From NCBI RefSeq assembly GCF_030757795.1, contig NZ_JAUQWH010000030.1:1-64000 (forward strand): DNA of 64,000 nucleotides, in the 5' to 3' direction. The notes beneath the pieces are model-generated. The model was not told the origin of the DNA. It ran no database searches and saw nothing but the letters and a program-made list of their open reading frames with translations. The DNA is from Actinoplanes oryzae. Lineage in GTDB: Bacteria; Actinomycetota; Actinomycetes; Mycobacteriales; Micromonosporaceae. The position numbers were made by a program, and so were the translations under genes. Every line of letters starts with the position of its first letter. Positions within the stretch are counted from its first letter, which is position 1. Positions 18,357 through 28,173 of this stretch are shown in pieces.

Positions 18357-19499
18357 ATGACGACGCAGCGGCGTGCCACCCGTTCCACCGCCGTCGTGAC
18401 GGTGGCCCTGGCCTATGCCCTCCAGGGGCTCGGCTATGCGGTGATCGTCACGGCGCTGCCGTCCTTCAAGGACCGGACGGGCATCGGCGACACGACCGTC
18501 TCGGCGGTGCTGCTGGGCGTGTGCGTCACGGCCGCGCTGGGGTCGCTGCTGGCAGACCTGGTCGCCGTACGCCGCAGCAGCCGGCACGGCGTCCTGCTGG
18601 GCTTCGCGGTGCAGGCCGTCGCGCTGGTGGTGGTCGCCTTCGCGCCCGGGCTGGCGCTGTTCGTCGCGGCGGTCCTCGCGTACGGGCTGGGCCTGGGCGT
18701 GGTCGACGCGGCGTCCAACATGCAGGGCGTCCTGGTCCAGCGGGGGCTCGAGACGCCGCTGCTCGGGCGCTTCTACGCCGCCTACACGACAGCGACGATC
18801 GCCGGCGCGCTGGCCATGTCGGGGGCCATCGCGACCGGCGGAGGCGCCACGGTCGCGCTGCTGCTGGCGGCGGGGGCGCAGCTGGTGCTGGTCGCCCTGG
18901 CCGGGGCGCGGCTCGACCCGTCGCGGGCAGCGCACGCCGCGCACGACGAGCCCGCGGACCGTACGCCGCTGAACAGGCGGGCGATCGTGGTGGTCGGCCT
19001 GGTCGTGCTGGCGGCGTTCACGGTCGACTCCGCGGTCAGCTCGTGGAGCACCGTGCACCTCGACGGGCTGGGCGCGGCGGCGGCGCTGGCCCCGCTCGGC
19101 TATGTCGCGTACCAGGGCGGGGTGTTGCTGGCCCGCCTCGCCACCGACCGTCTGGTGCGGCGCTCGGGCCCGGCCACGGTCATGAGCGCCGCGCTGGTCG
19201 CGGGGGTCCTGGGCGGCCTGGTGGTCGCCTTCGTCCCCGGGCCGGGCGCGGCGATCGCCGGTTTCACCCTCAGCGGTCTCGCGGTCGGTGCCCTCGTGCC
19301 GATCGCGTTCGGCCTGGCCGGGCGGATCGAGCCCGGGCGCAGCGACGAAGTGGTCGCGCGGGTCAACCTGTTCAACTACGCGGGCGCCGTACTCGGCGCG
19401 GTGGGGGTCGGTCTCGTCATCGGCACGCCCCTCGCCTTCCTGCTCCCGGTCGTCCTCCTGGCGACAGCGATCCCCGCACTCCGCACTGTCCGAAGGTAA
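18357..19499 (+). CDS. MFS transporter
   Basis: 380 aa, about 12 TM helices, major facilitator fold with two six-helix halves. It follows the aminotransferase stop by one base, so it is co-transcribed. Substrate unknown. It is the first of two MFS carriers in the operon; they are not close copies of each other. Confidence 0.88.
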   Translation: MTTQRRATRSTAVVTVALAYALQGLGYAVIVTALPSFKDRTGIGDTTVSAVLLGVCVTAALGSLLADLVAVRRSSRHGVLLGFAVQAVALVVVAFAPGLALFVAAVLAYGLGLGVVDAASNMQGVLVQRGLETPLLGRFYAAYTTATIAGALAMSGAIATGGGATVALLLAAGAQLVLVALAGARLDPSRAAHAAHDEPADRTPLNRRAIVVVGLVVLAAFTVDSAVSSWSTVHLDGLGAAAALAPLGYVAYQGGVLLARLATDRLVRRSGPATVMSAALVAGVLGGLVVAFVPGPGAAIAGFTLSGLAVGALVPIAFGLAGRIEPGRSDEVVARVNLFNYAGAVLGAVGVGLVIGTPLAFLLPVVLLATAIPALRTVRR

Positions 19500-19529
19500 C
19501 CGCTCGTCACTCCACATTGGAGATGCGAC

Positions 19530-21536
19530 ATGCGAGTCCTGGCAGCCCTCCTCCCCCTCACCCTCCTGCTGACCCCCCTCCCCGCCGCGGCCGCCGCCGC
19601 CGAGACCCCCGCGACCGACCTCGACGGCAGGTGCTTCACCCTGCGCGTCACCACGACCGGCACGACCGCCGGCGACGCCAACTACATCGAGAAGGCCAGC
19701 GTCGGCTACGGCACCCGGGGCACCGCGGCCACCGCCGAGCCGATCGCGTTCGAGGCCACGCAACTCGGCCGCTACCGCCTCTACGACCGCTCGGGCGGCA
19801 TCCTCTACAAGAGCGTCAGCGGTCACGTCTGGACCGGCGCCTCCTATGGCGCCGAAGCCGACTGGACCATCGCGCGCGGCGACGCCGGCTACCGCATCCG
19901 CGCCACAGCCACTGGCGAGCTCGTCGGCAGCGTCTCGGGGCAGTTCCGTACCTCCGACGCGTCGTTCGCGCTCGTGCCCGCCACGGGCTGCTTCCTCCCG
20001 TACGAGGCCTCGACCGCCCTGCTCACCACGGCGACCGAGCCGCCGGTCACCGGTGCCGGCGCCCTCAACGGCCTGATCGACGCCCACGCCCACCCGCTGT
20101 CCAGCGCGGCCTTCGGCGGCAAGCTGTTCTGCGGTCAGCCCTTCGCGGAGGGCGGCATCGAGGTGGCCCTGGCCGGCTGTCCCTCGCACGCGGCCGGGGC
20201 GGGCGCCCTGTTCGAGGCGATCATCGGGGGCACCGACCCGCTCGGCGGCGACGACGGCTGGCCCACCTTCACCGACTGGCCGACCCCGACGTCCCTGCTG
20301 CACCAGCAGGCCTACTACACCGGCATCCAGCGCGCGTGGCAGGGCGGCATGCGGGTCTACAACGCGCTGCTGGTCGCCAACCGGGTCATCTGCGAGCTCT
20401 ACCCCGAGCGGGTCACCAGCTGCGACGAGATGGAACAGCTCCGGGCCCAGGCGGACCTGCTGTACGAGATGCAGGACTACATCGACGCGCAGAGCGGCGG
20501 TCCCGGCCGGGGCTGGTTCCGCATCGCCACCACCCCGCAACAGGTCCGCTCGATCGCCGCGACCGGCAAGCTGGCCGTCACCATCGGCGTCGAGGCGTCG
20601 GAGACCTTCGGCTGCCGCGAGACCGCGACCGCGCAGTGCACCCGGGCAGCGATCGACGCCGGGCTCGACGAGCTGCAGGCGATCGGGGTCAGCGGGCTCT
20701 ACCCGGTGCACAAGTTCGACAACGCGTTCGGCGGCACCCGCTTCGACGCCGGGCTCACCGGCGCCGCCCTCAACATCGGCAACCAGCTCAGCGCCGGGCA
20801 CTGGTGGCAGGCGACGAGCTGCCCCACCGGGCCGTCCGACAACGAGCAGCCCATCACCAGCGACCTGATCGCCGGGCTGCTCTCGCTCAGCGGGCTGCCG
20901 GCCGGCACGGTGCTGCCCGTCTACCCGACCGGCCCGATCTGCAACACGCGCGGCCTGACGAGCCTCGGCTCGTACCTGATCGGCGAGCTGATGGAACGCG
21001 GCATGATCATCCACATCGACCACATGGGCGTGAAGACCGCGCAGGCGGTGCTCGACCTGGCCGAGCAGGCGGACTACGACGGGGTCGTGTCCGTGCACAC
21101 CTGGTCGGACCGGGCGATCACCGCGCGGATCGCGCAGCTCGGCGGGTTCGTGACCGGGTATGCGTACACGCCGGAGGAGTTCCTCGCCGAGTGGCGCGCG
21201 AACCGGCAGGCGGCCGGGACGGGCGTGCTGACCTCCTACGGCTACGGCTCCGACGTCAACGGCCTCGGCAACCAGCCCGCCGCCCGCGCCGACGCCGCCA
21301 CCGACCCGCTGCCCTACCCGTTCACCGCGCTGAGCGGCGCGACCTTCGGCAAGCAGGTCTTCGGGCAGCGCACCTGGGACGTCAACACCGACGGCGTCGC
21401 CCAGTACGGCCTCTACGCCGACTGGACGGCCGACGTCCTGCGCGAGGCCGGCGCCGACCGCACCGAGCTGCGGCGGGAGCTGATGACCGGCGCCGAGGCG
21501 TACGTCCGCATGTGGGAGAAGTCGATCGCGTGGTAG
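19530..21536 (+). CDS. secreted membrane-dipeptidase-like (M19) hydrolase with extra N-terminal domain
   Basis: 668 aa. A signal peptide (MRVLAALLPLTLLLTPLPAA) is followed by a beta-rich domain of about 160 aa (about residues 30-185) not found in typical M19 enzymes. Then comes a renal-dipeptidase-like barrel with likely metal ligands in LIDAHAHP, IGVEASETFG, LYPVHKFDNAFGG and HIDHMG, followed by VVSVHTWSD. Probably a zinc hydrolase acting outside the cell on dipeptides or an amide conjugate. It lies 30 bases after the MFS stop and overlaps the next MFS gene. The first-domain fold is unknown; a carbohydrate-binding role is possible. Confidence 0.78.
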   Translation: MRVLAALLPLTLLLTPLPAAAAAAETPATDLDGRCFTLRVTTTGTTAGDANYIEKASVGYGTRGTAATAEPIAFEATQLGRYRLYDRSGGILYKSVSGHVWTGASYGAEADWTIARGDAGYRIRATATGELVGSVSGQFRTSDASFALVPATGCFLPYEASTALLTTATEPPVTGAGALNGLIDAHAHPLSSAAFGGKLFCGQPFAEGGIEVALAGCPSHAAGAGALFEAIIGGTDPLGGDDGWPTFTDWPTPTSLLHQQAYYTGIQRAWQGGMRVYNALLVANRVICELYPERVTSCDEMEQLRAQADLLYEMQDYIDAQSGGPGRGWFRIATTPQQVRSIAATGKLAVTIGVEASETFGCRETATAQCTRAAIDAGLDELQAIGVSGLYPVHKFDNAFGGTRFDAGLTGAALNIGNQLSAGHWWQATSCPTGPSDNEQPITSDLIAGLLSLSGLPAGTVLPVYPTGPICNTRGLTSLGSYLIGELMERGMIIHIDHMGVKTAQAVLDLAEQADYDGVVSVHTWSDRAITARIAQLGGFVTGYAYTPEEFLAEWRANRQAAGTGVLTSYGYGSDVNGLGNQPAARADAATDPLPYPFTALSGATFGKQVFGQRTWDVNTDGVAQYGLYADWTADVLREAGADRTELRRELMTGAEAYVRMWEKSIAW

Positions 21537-22720
21537 CTCCGGCCCTCGACGCACCCGGCCGCCCGTGGGTCGCCACCCTCGTCACGGCCACGGCCGGGGT
21601 GGCGATCGGCTGGTTCGGGCCGATCCAGATCCTGCTCCCCGCCCAGGCCCAGGCCCTGGGCGGGGACGGCAAGGAGACGCTGCTCGCGCTCGTCACCGGG
21701 ACGGGTGCGGCGGCCTCCATGGTCGCCAACCCGCTCTGGGGCGCCTGGTCGGACCGGCTGCGCGCCCGGTCCGGCAGCCGGATGCCCGTGCTGGTCACGG
21801 GTCTGGCGGTCGGGGTGGCGGGCCTGCTCGTGCTCGCCGCCGCGTCCGCGCCGGCGGTCATGGTGCTGGGCTGGGTGCTGACGCAGGTGGGGCTCAACGG
21901 GCCGTTCGCCGTGCTGGCCGCGCTCATCGCCGACCGGGTGCCGGAGCAGCAGCGCGGGCGGGTCGGCTCGTGGTTCGGCGTCGCGCAGCTGATCGGCACG
22001 ATCGCGGGGACGGCCCTGGCGGTGGCGCTGGGGGAGGGCGCGCTGGGCTATGTGGCGGTGGCGGTCGCGGTGCCGCTGCTCGTGCTGCCGGTCCTGCGCG
22101 CCCGGCCCGGCGTTGTCCCCGGGGAACCGGCGGCGGTGCGGTTGCGGTCGGTGCGCTTCGACCGTACGTTCGCCGCCGCCTTCCTGCTGCGCTTCCTGCT
22201 CAATCTCGTGTGCGCGCTGGGGCTGCTCTACCTGTACTACTACCTGTCCGATCGGGCGCACGTCGCGGATCCGGGCACGTGGGTGCTGGCCCTGACCGTG
22301 GCCTACGTGCTGGTGGCGGGGCTGATCGCCGCCCTGGGCGGGGCGTTGTCCGACCGGTTGGGCCGGCGGCGCGTGGTCGCGGGGGCGGCAGCCGCCGTGC
22401 TCGCGATCGGGTCGCTGCTGATGGCGTACGCGGGAAGCATGCCTTTGATCGTGCTCGCCGTGGTGATCCTGGGCGCCGGCTATGGGCTGTTCCTCGCGGT
22501 GGACGTGGCCGTCGTCACGGACGCCCTGCCCGACCCGGCGACGCGGGCGACCCTGCTCGGCGTGGCCAACATCGGCAGCACCCTGCCGCAGGTGCTCGCC
22601 CCGGTCCTGGCCGCGCCCGTGGTGACCCATCCCGGCGGCTATCCGCTGCTCTACCTGGCGACCGCCGGGATCGCGCTGCTCGCCTTGCCCGTGCTGCCTT
22701 TGCTGGGCCGGATCCGATGA
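21530..22720 (+). CDS. MFS transporter
   Basis: 396 aa, about 12 TM helices. Loop 2-3 has the MFS motif in NPLWGAWSDRLRAR and a second copy in GGALSDRLGRRR. GTG 21530 is chosen: it overlaps the M19 stop by 7 bases and leaves a short N-tail before TM1. The frame is open far upstream but there it only shadows other genes. It overlaps the GH3 gene by ATGA, a pairing common for sugar or glycoside uptake, so it may import a glycoside that GH3 hydrolyses. Confidence 0.87.
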   Translation: MVAPALDAPGRPWVATLVTATAGVAIGWFGPIQILLPAQAQALGGDGKETLLALVTGTGAAASMVANPLWGAWSDRLRARSGSRMPVLVTGLAVGVAGLLVLAAASAPAVMVLGWVLTQVGLNGPFAVLAALIADRVPEQQRGRVGSWFGVAQLIGTIAGTALAVALGEGALGYVAVAVAVPLLVLPVLRARPGVVPGEPAAVRLRSVRFDRTFAAAFLLRFLLNLVCALGLLYLYYYLSDRAHVADPGTWVLALTVAYVLVAGLIAALGGALSDRLGRRRVVAGAAAAVLAIGSLLMAYAGSMPLIVLAVVILGAGYGLFLAVDVAVVTDALPDPATRATLLGVANIGSTLPQVLAPVLAAPVVTHPGGYPLLYLATAGIALLALPVLPLLGRIR

Positions 22721-25104
22721 TCGCCGACCTGACGCTGCTGGAGAAGGCGGCCCTGCTCAGCGGCGCCGACGTGTGGCAGACGCGGGCCGTGCCCCGGCTG
22801 GGAATTCCGGCGATCTGGCTCTCCGACGGCCCGCACGGGGTGCGCAAACAGCCGGGCGACGCCGACCACCTGGGCATCGGCGAGAGCGAGCAGGCGGTGT
22901 GCTTCCCGCCCGCGGCGACCGTGGCGAACAGCTGGGACGAGGAGCTTGCCGAACAGCTGGGCGCGGCGCTGGGCCGGGAGGCGTCGGCGCGCGGGGTGCA
23001 CGTGCTGCTCGGGCCGGGCCTCAACATCAAGCGCAGCCCGCTCGGCGGCCGCAACTTCGAGTACCTGTCGGAGGATCCGGAGCTGGCCGGGCGGCTCGCG
23101 GCGGCCTATGTGCGCGGGATCCAGTCGGAGGGGGTCGCGGCGACGCCGAAGCACTTCGCGGCGAACAGCCAGGAGCTGCGCCGGCTGGTGTCGGACTCGG
23201 TGGTGGACGAGCGCACGCTGCGGGAGCTGTATCTGACCGGCTTCGAGATTGTGGTGCGCGAGGCGCGGCCGTGGGCGCTGATGTCGGCGTACAACCTCGT
23301 CAACGGCGTGCACGCGCACCAGAACCACCACCTGCTGACCGAGATCCTGCGGGCGGAGTGGGGTTTCGACGGGGTGGTGATGTCCGACTGGGGCGGAACC
23401 GAGGACCCGGTGGCCGCGGCCGCGGCGGGGGGCACGCTGGAGATGCCCTCTCCCGGATTTGATTCCGTACGGGCGATCGTGCGCGCCGTCGAGTCGGGCG
23501 CGCTGTCCCTCGCCGATCTGGACGCGCGCGTGGAGGAGCTGCTGCGCCTGGTCGAGCGGGTCACCCAACGCCGCTCACCCGCCGTTGCCGGCGCGGACGC
23601 ACACCACGCTCTGGCCCGGCGGGCTGCTGCCGCGGGTGCCGTGCTGTTGCGGAACGAGGGTGGTGTCCTGCCGCTGCGCCCGGGTGTCCGGGTCGCGTTG
23701 CGCGGACCGTTCGCCGCGTCGCCGCGCTATCAGGGTGCCGGGTCGTCGATCGTCACGCCCACCCGGCTGACCACGCTGGCGTCGCTGGTCGCGCCGGAGC
23801 CGGACCCCGAGGTGATCCTCCTCGCGCTCGGGGTGCCGGACACCGACGAGTCCGAGGGCTTCGACCGGCCGCATCTGCGCCTGCCCGCCGAGCAGGTCGC
23901 GCTGGTGCACGAGGCGGCGGCCACCGGACTGCCCGTCGTGGTGGTGCTCTCCGGTGGCGGGCCGGTCGAGATGCCGTGGCTCGGGCTGACCGCCGCGGTG
24001 GTGCACGGGTATCTGGGCGGGCAGGCCGGCGCGGAGGGGATCTGGGACGTGCTCACCGGGGCGGTGAACCCGGGCGGGCGGCTGGCGGAGACACTGCCGG
24101 TGGCGCTCGCGGACGATCCCACGTCCGGGCGGTTCCCGTCGGATGGGCGTACGGCGGAATACCGGGAGGGGCTTCACGTGCGGTACCGGTACCACGCGAG
24201 TGCGGGTGTGGCGCCGGCTTTCCCGTTCGGGTTCGGGTTGAGCTATACGCGGTTCTCGTACGGTGAGTTCTCTGTGGACGAGGCGGGCGCCCGCCTGACC
24301 GTGACCAACACCGGATCGGTGGCCGGATCGGACGTGGCGCAGCTGTATGTCCGGCGCGTGTCCCCGGGCGTGGTGTACCGGCCTGCCCTCTCCCTGCAGG
24401 GGTTCCGGAAGGTGTTCCTGGCCGCGGGCGAGAGCCGGACGGTCACGATGCCGTTCGGGGAGCGCACGTTCCGCTTCTTCGACGTCCGGACCGGGACGTG
24501 GGAGGTCGAACAGGGCGACTACGAGATCCTCGCCGGGCCGAACAGCGGCGACCTGCCCCTGCGCGCGGTGCTCACCGTGGCCGGGACCGTGCCGGCCGGG
24601 ACGCCGGATCCGGCGCTCGACTGCTACGCGCGGGCCGCCGTCCGTGACGTTCCCGACGCTGCCTTCGCGGCCTTGCTGGGCTCCCCGCTGCCGGACCCCG
24701 GCTGGCGGGTGCCGCCGTACGGTCCCGACACGCCCGTCGACCAGCTCGCGCACTCCCGCAGCCCGCTGACCCGCGGGCTGTTCCGGATCCTCGCCCGCCG
24801 CGCGCGGACCCGCCCCGGCCTGGAGACGCTGTTCGCCTACTACGCACCGCTGCGCATCCTGCACCAGATGACCTCGCTCACCCGCGCTTTCACCGACGCG
24901 GTGGTCACCGTCGCGGACGGCCACAGTGCGCGAGGTCTCGCCCGCGCGGTGGCCGCCTGGCTCTCGGGCCGCCGGGCCGAGCGGCGGACCGCGGCGGCCT
25001 TCGCGCGAGCGTCCTCGCCGGCGCCGGTGGCGGCCCTCAGGCGTACTCGTCGGAGATCTCGGTGGCGTACCTCCGCCAGAGCGGGTTCATCGTCTCGGCG
25101 TTGA
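22717..25104 (+). CDS. GH3 family beta-glucosidase
   Basis: 795 aa, no signal peptide, so cytoplasmic. The N-terminal barrel has the GH3 patterns LSDGPHGVRK, GPGLNIKRSP, GRNFEYLSEDP and KHFAANSQE; the nucleophile Asp is in GVVMSDWGG. The C-terminal alpha/beta sandwich and the fibronectin-III-like domain (SYTRFSYGEF, LSLQGFRKVFL) follow. Last gene of the eight-gene operon, ATGA-coupled to the MFS carrier. About 70 bases of its 3' end run antisense to the cupin gene; that tail is Arg/Ser-rich and probably not functional. Confidence 0.92.
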   Translation: MIADLTLLEKAALLSGADVWQTRAVPRLGIPAIWLSDGPHGVRKQPGDADHLGIGESEQAVCFPPAATVANSWDEELAEQLGAALGREASARGVHVLLGPGLNIKRSPLGGRNFEYLSEDPELAGRLAAAYVRGIQSEGVAATPKHFAANSQELRRLVSDSVVDERTLRELYLTGFEIVVREARPWALMSAYNLVNGVHAHQNHHLLTEILRAEWGFDGVVMSDWGGTEDPVAAAAAGGTLEMPSPGFDSVRAIVRAVESGALSLADLDARVEELLRLVERVTQRRSPAVAGADAHHALARRAAAAGAVLLRNEGGVLPLRPGVRVALRGPFAASPRYQGAGSSIVTPTRLTTLASLVAPEPDPEVILLALGVPDTDESEGFDRPHLRLPAEQVALVHEAAATGLPVVVVLSGGGPVEMPWLGLTAAVVHGYLGGQAGAEGIWDVLTGAVNPGGRLAETLPVALADDPTSGRFPSDGRTAEYREGLHVRYRYHASAGVAPAFPFGFGLSYTRFSYGEFSVDEAGARLTVTNTGSVAGSDVAQLYVRRVSPGVVYRPALSLQGFRKVFLAAGESRTVTMPFGERTFRFFDVRTGTWEVEQGDYEILAGPNSGDLPLRAVLTVAGTVPAGTPDPALDCYARAAVRDVPDAAFAALLGSPLPDPGWRVPPYGPDTPVDQLAHSRSPLTRGLFRILARRARTRPGLETLFAYYAPLRILHQMTSLTRAFTDAVVTVADGHSARGLARAVAAWLSGRRAERRTAAAFARASSPAPVAALRRTRRRSRWRTSARAGSSSRR

Positions 25105-25495
25105 CCGGCTGCCCCGAGTCGATCATGGCCTTGAAGTCGCGGAAATACTGGATGTACAAGTCCGGCGTGAACGTGTTCAGCATGACCGCCGGCTCCTCGC
25201 CCAGGTTCGCGAACGTGTGCGGTGCCCCGGTCGGCACGATGACCCAGGTGCCCGGCCCGGCATCGTGGTGGTCCTCGCCGACCGTGAACCGGAGGGTGCC
25301 CGACAGCACGTAGAAGCCCTCGTCGTGCTGGGCGTGCCGGTGCTGCAACGGGCTCGGGAAACCCGGCGGGATGGTGATCTCGGCGAACCCCAGGCGGTGG
25401 CCGGTGTGCTCGCCGTTCTCCAGGATCCGGATCTGCGCCGGCCCACTGGCGAGGGTTTCCCCTTCACCGGGGCGGACGACGGACACCTTCGCCAT
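25037..25495 (-). CDS. cupin domain protein
   Basis: 152 aa single cupin barrel. Motif 1 is HRHAQHDEGFYVLSG and motif 2 is near WVIVPTGAPHTFANLG; the two His clusters and Glu fit a metal site. Similar stand-alone cupins are dioxygenases, isomerases or sensors, so the activity is open. I chose ATG 25495, which has a good GGAGAG site; the frame is open further upstream but crosses the AraC gene. It lies 14 bases after the AraC-type regulator and is probably co-transcribed. Confidence 0.85.
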   Translation of the reverse strand: MAKVSVVRPGEGETLASGPAQIRILENGEHTGHRLGFAEITIPPGFPSPLQHRHAQHDEGFYVLSGTLRFTVGEDHHDAGPGTWVIVPTGAPHTFANLGEEPAVMLNTFTPDLYIQYFRDFKAMIDSGQPVNAETMNPLWRRYATEISDEYA

Positions 25496-25509
25496 GACAT
25501 CTCTCCCTG

Positions 25510-26463
25510 CTACGCCCTGCCTTGGTGACCTCCATCCTGGTCCGGGCCGGCCCCGGGAGTCTTGGTGGTCCGTGCACGGGTGCTGGTCACCAGTGCACGG
25601 GCGGTGTAGCCGTACGTCGCCTTGAACAGCTTGCTGAAATGCGTGGAATCCGGAAACCCCCACCGGCTGGCCACGGCCGTGACGGTCCGTCCGCTCCCGG
25701 CGAGCTCGGCCCGGCACCGCTCGAGCCGGCGCCGGCGGATCAGGGCCGCGACCGTGAGCGGCTGATCCTCGAACAGCTTGTGCAGCCGCCGCACGGAGAT
25801 GTGATGGGCGGCGGCGATGCCCGGCGGGGACAGGCCGGGATCGGCCAGCCGGGCCTCGATGTAGCCGGTGATCCGGTCGCGCAGCCGTTCGTCCGGCGCC
25901 GGTCGCTCGTCGCCCAGCCGGGCCTCGAGCGCGACAGTGATCAGCTCGATGACGGCCGCCGCCGACCGCAGCGCGTCGCCGGAGCGGAACCCCGTCACCG
26001 ACCGGGCCGATGCCCGGGCCAGCGCCGAGACGAGCGCCCCCGGGCCGTGCCGGCCGTCGATGCGGACACCGGCGAGCCGATCGACCCGGTCGGGCCGGAT
26101 CGGCAGCTCACGGCGCGGCACCAGGATGGTGACGTGCGCCGAGGCGGTGCTCTCGAACCGGACCGCGCGGGTGGGGTCGAGCAGCACGAGGTCGGCCGGC
26201 CCGAGGTCGGCGCCGCCGCGGCCCTGGTCGATCCGCGTCCGTCCCCGGGTCATCACCTTGACCGCCAGGTTCTCGCCGTCCCGGGCGTCGCGCTCCCTGC
26301 TCACACACGCGCTTTCCGGCGTCTCCAGGGAGATCAGCCGGAGCGGCCCGAGGTCACGCGTGACGATCCGGGCCCGGAAGTCCGCGCCGGCCAGCCTGTT
26401 GGCCAGCGGGGGAAATCCGCTGGCCGCCAGCTCGCCCTGGACCGTCTCTAGGTTGCCGATCAC
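25510..26463 (-). CDS. AraC-family transcriptional regulator
   Basis: 317 aa. The N-terminal AraC_binding_2-like domain (about residues 20-190) is followed by a C-terminal pair of helix-turn-helix motifs (ISVRRLHKLFEDQPLTV and VASRWGFPDSTHFSKLFKA, ending YTARAL). It sits directly upstream of the cupin gene and probably controls it. The Gly/Pro/Arg-rich tail after the DNA-binding domain is not conserved-looking. Confidence 0.9.
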   Translation of the reverse strand: MIGNLETVQGELAASGFPPLANRLAGADFRARIVTRDLGPLRLISLETPESACVSRERDARDGENLAVKVMTRGRTRIDQGRGGADLGPADLVLLDPTRAVRFESTASAHVTILVPRRELPIRPDRVDRLAGVRIDGRHGPGALVSALARASARSVTGFRSGDALRSAAAVIELITVALEARLGDERPAPDERLRDRITGYIEARLADPGLSPPGIAAAHHISVRRLHKLFEDQPLTVAALIRRRRLERCRAELAGSGRTVTAVASRWGFPDSTHFSKLFKATYGYTARALVTSTRARTTKTPGAGPDQDGGHQGRA

Positions 26464-26661
26464 CGCTCAACAATAGGAGGGGAAACCGCATCCTGGCGGG
26501 AGCGCAGCTGGCCGAGGCGGTGGGCGGATCCCCTCGCCGGCCCCGCCTCCGACGGCGCCACCGGCTCCTCGACGCGATCGTCCGATCGGCCGCCGAGGGA
26601 CGGCGCGTACCTGTGGCGGCACTCTGACCGACATCTGTGCTGTCGCGACGGCGGGGCTCCG

Positions 26662-27972
26662 TCAGTACGGCGCGGATGACGGGTCCAGCCGTCGATGGAT
26701 CCTCTGCAGCACGGGCGAGGCGGGCATGTCGGCCAGCAGCGGCCGTGCTCTGGTCACGTCGTCGCGCAGTCGCTCAGCCACCTCGCCGGTGGCGCTGCTG
26801 AGCAAGGTCTCGTACGTCTCCAGCAGATGCGCCGCGGTCAGGTGCTGATGGGACTCCTGCGCCGCGACGAGCATGGAGTACAGCACCTGCAAGATGCGGT
26901 CCAGGTCGCCGTCCGGGTAGACGATCGGCAGCCGGTCTTCGGCGTCGTCGCCGGGCGGCACCGCCTCGTGCTCGATCCAGCGCGCGGCCAGATCGCGCAG
27001 GGTGTGCAGAGCCTGCCGGGCGACCTCCGGGTTCTGCTGCGCGGTCGACGCACTCGTCCAGGCGATGTTGGCGATCGAGTCGATGCCCGTCCCGGCGGTG
27101 TTGAGATCCGGCTCCGTGTCGATCAGAACGGCGACGCGCACTTCGTCGGCCAGCCCTTGGGCCGCACGCTCGTCCTCGTGGCGTACGGTCGCGATGACGT
27201 CCCCGTACGCCAGGGTCTGACCCAGCACGATGTGCAGCCGGATCTCGGCGCCCGGGACCCGGGCCAGGGCGCGGGTCATGCACTCCAGGTCGATGCCGAT
27301 GACATAGCCGATGGCGTCGCATCGGCAGGTGGCGCCGACGCGGGCGGTGGAAAGCTCCCGGCGCCGGGTACGGCGGATCAGGTCCCGCTCCCGGCGGTGG
27401 GCTCGGAGCGCCCGGTCGTGGAGCTGGCGCAGCACATTGGCGGGACGCATCTGGGCGATCGTCGTGTAGACGAGCACCAGCAGGCACGTGAGCGCCAGCC
27501 CCGTGAGCAGGGTGGCGGTGGCCGCCGCGAGGACCGGCGGCGTGTCGTCCCGCACCGCCGCCATGACGATGCAGGCGAAGATGGCCAGGCCCACGAAGAA
27601 GCCGAGGAACCCCTGGTTCGCCCGCCTCCGGACGAACTGGTCGAAGACCACCGGCGACAGGCTGGCGGCCGTCTGCTGCACCGCCAGCAACAGCATGGAG
27701 AAGGTTATCGAGGTGACCGTGACCAGTGCGGTGGCGATCGCCTGCAGGGTGGTCGTGGCCGCCTGATCGCCGATGATCTTCTGCGTGGCCGAGCGCACCG
27801 CGTCCAGAACAGGCGCATGCGTCCGGTCGCCGATGATCGAAAGCACTGCCAGCACCATGAAGCCGGTGATGACGAGCAGCGGCACGGCAACGAAGTCCCG
27901 CAGTCCCCGACGGAGGTGCTGCCATCTGCGTTGCAGGCGGGTGCCCACCATGGTCGGTCCCGAGTCCGTCAT
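26662..27972 (-). CDS. DUF2254 family membrane protein
   Basis: 436 aa. Four TM helices lie in the first 180 residues, with the family-typical stretch VTVTSITFSMLLLAVQQTA. The rest is a cytoplasmic domain of about 260 residues with a conserved-looking AIGYVIGIDLECM segment. Function unknown. Start ATG 27972 with AAAGGA upstream; the frame is open into the ADH gene but that part is antisense. Divergent from the dehydrogenase cluster; the 200-base gap holds GGCACAAGTGCC (28088-28099), a possible operator. Confidence 0.85.
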   Translation of the reverse strand: MTDSGPTMVGTRLQRRWQHLRRGLRDFVAVPLLVITGFMVLAVLSIIGDRTHAPVLDAVRSATQKIIGDQAATTTLQAIATALVTVTSITFSMLLLAVQQTAASLSPVVFDQFVRRRANQGFLGFFVGLAIFACIVMAAVRDDTPPVLAAATATLLTGLALTCLLVLVYTTIAQMRPANVLRQLHDRALRAHRRERDLIRRTRRRELSTARVGATCRCDAIGYVIGIDLECMTRALARVPGAEIRLHIVLGQTLAYGDVIATVRHEDERAAQGLADEVRVAVLIDTEPDLNTAGTGIDSIANIAWTSASTAQQNPEVARQALHTLRDLAARWIEHEAVPPGDDAEDRLPIVYPDGDLDRILQVLYSMLVAAQESHQHLTAAHLLETYETLLSSATGEVAERLRDDVTRARPLLADMPASPVLQRIHRRLDPSSAPY

Positions 27973-28173
27973 CGACGTCCTTTCGTCACAGTGCACCGAG
28001 CGGGAGGGCGGATGACTTTGATCGATCGATCCCACCAAGGAGATCGCGAAGCTGTCGATTGGCAGGAATGCCCATCGGGGTGCTGTCGGCACAAGTGCCA
28101 ATACCGGCGCGACCGAACCGGTGCATGTAATGGAGGGACTGACAACAGGGGAGTCCACGACGAGGGGGGAGTC

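Noticed and set aside
18273..21554. 1093-codon minus-strand open frame
   Set aside because: Antisense to four clear genes (aminotransferase, MFS, dipeptidase, next MFS); Arg/Gly-rich composition from high GC, no motif.
28016..28173. A DosR-type box before the dehydrogenase cluster
   Set aside because: GGCACAAGTGCC is a palindrome but lacks the GGGAC...GTCCC pattern.
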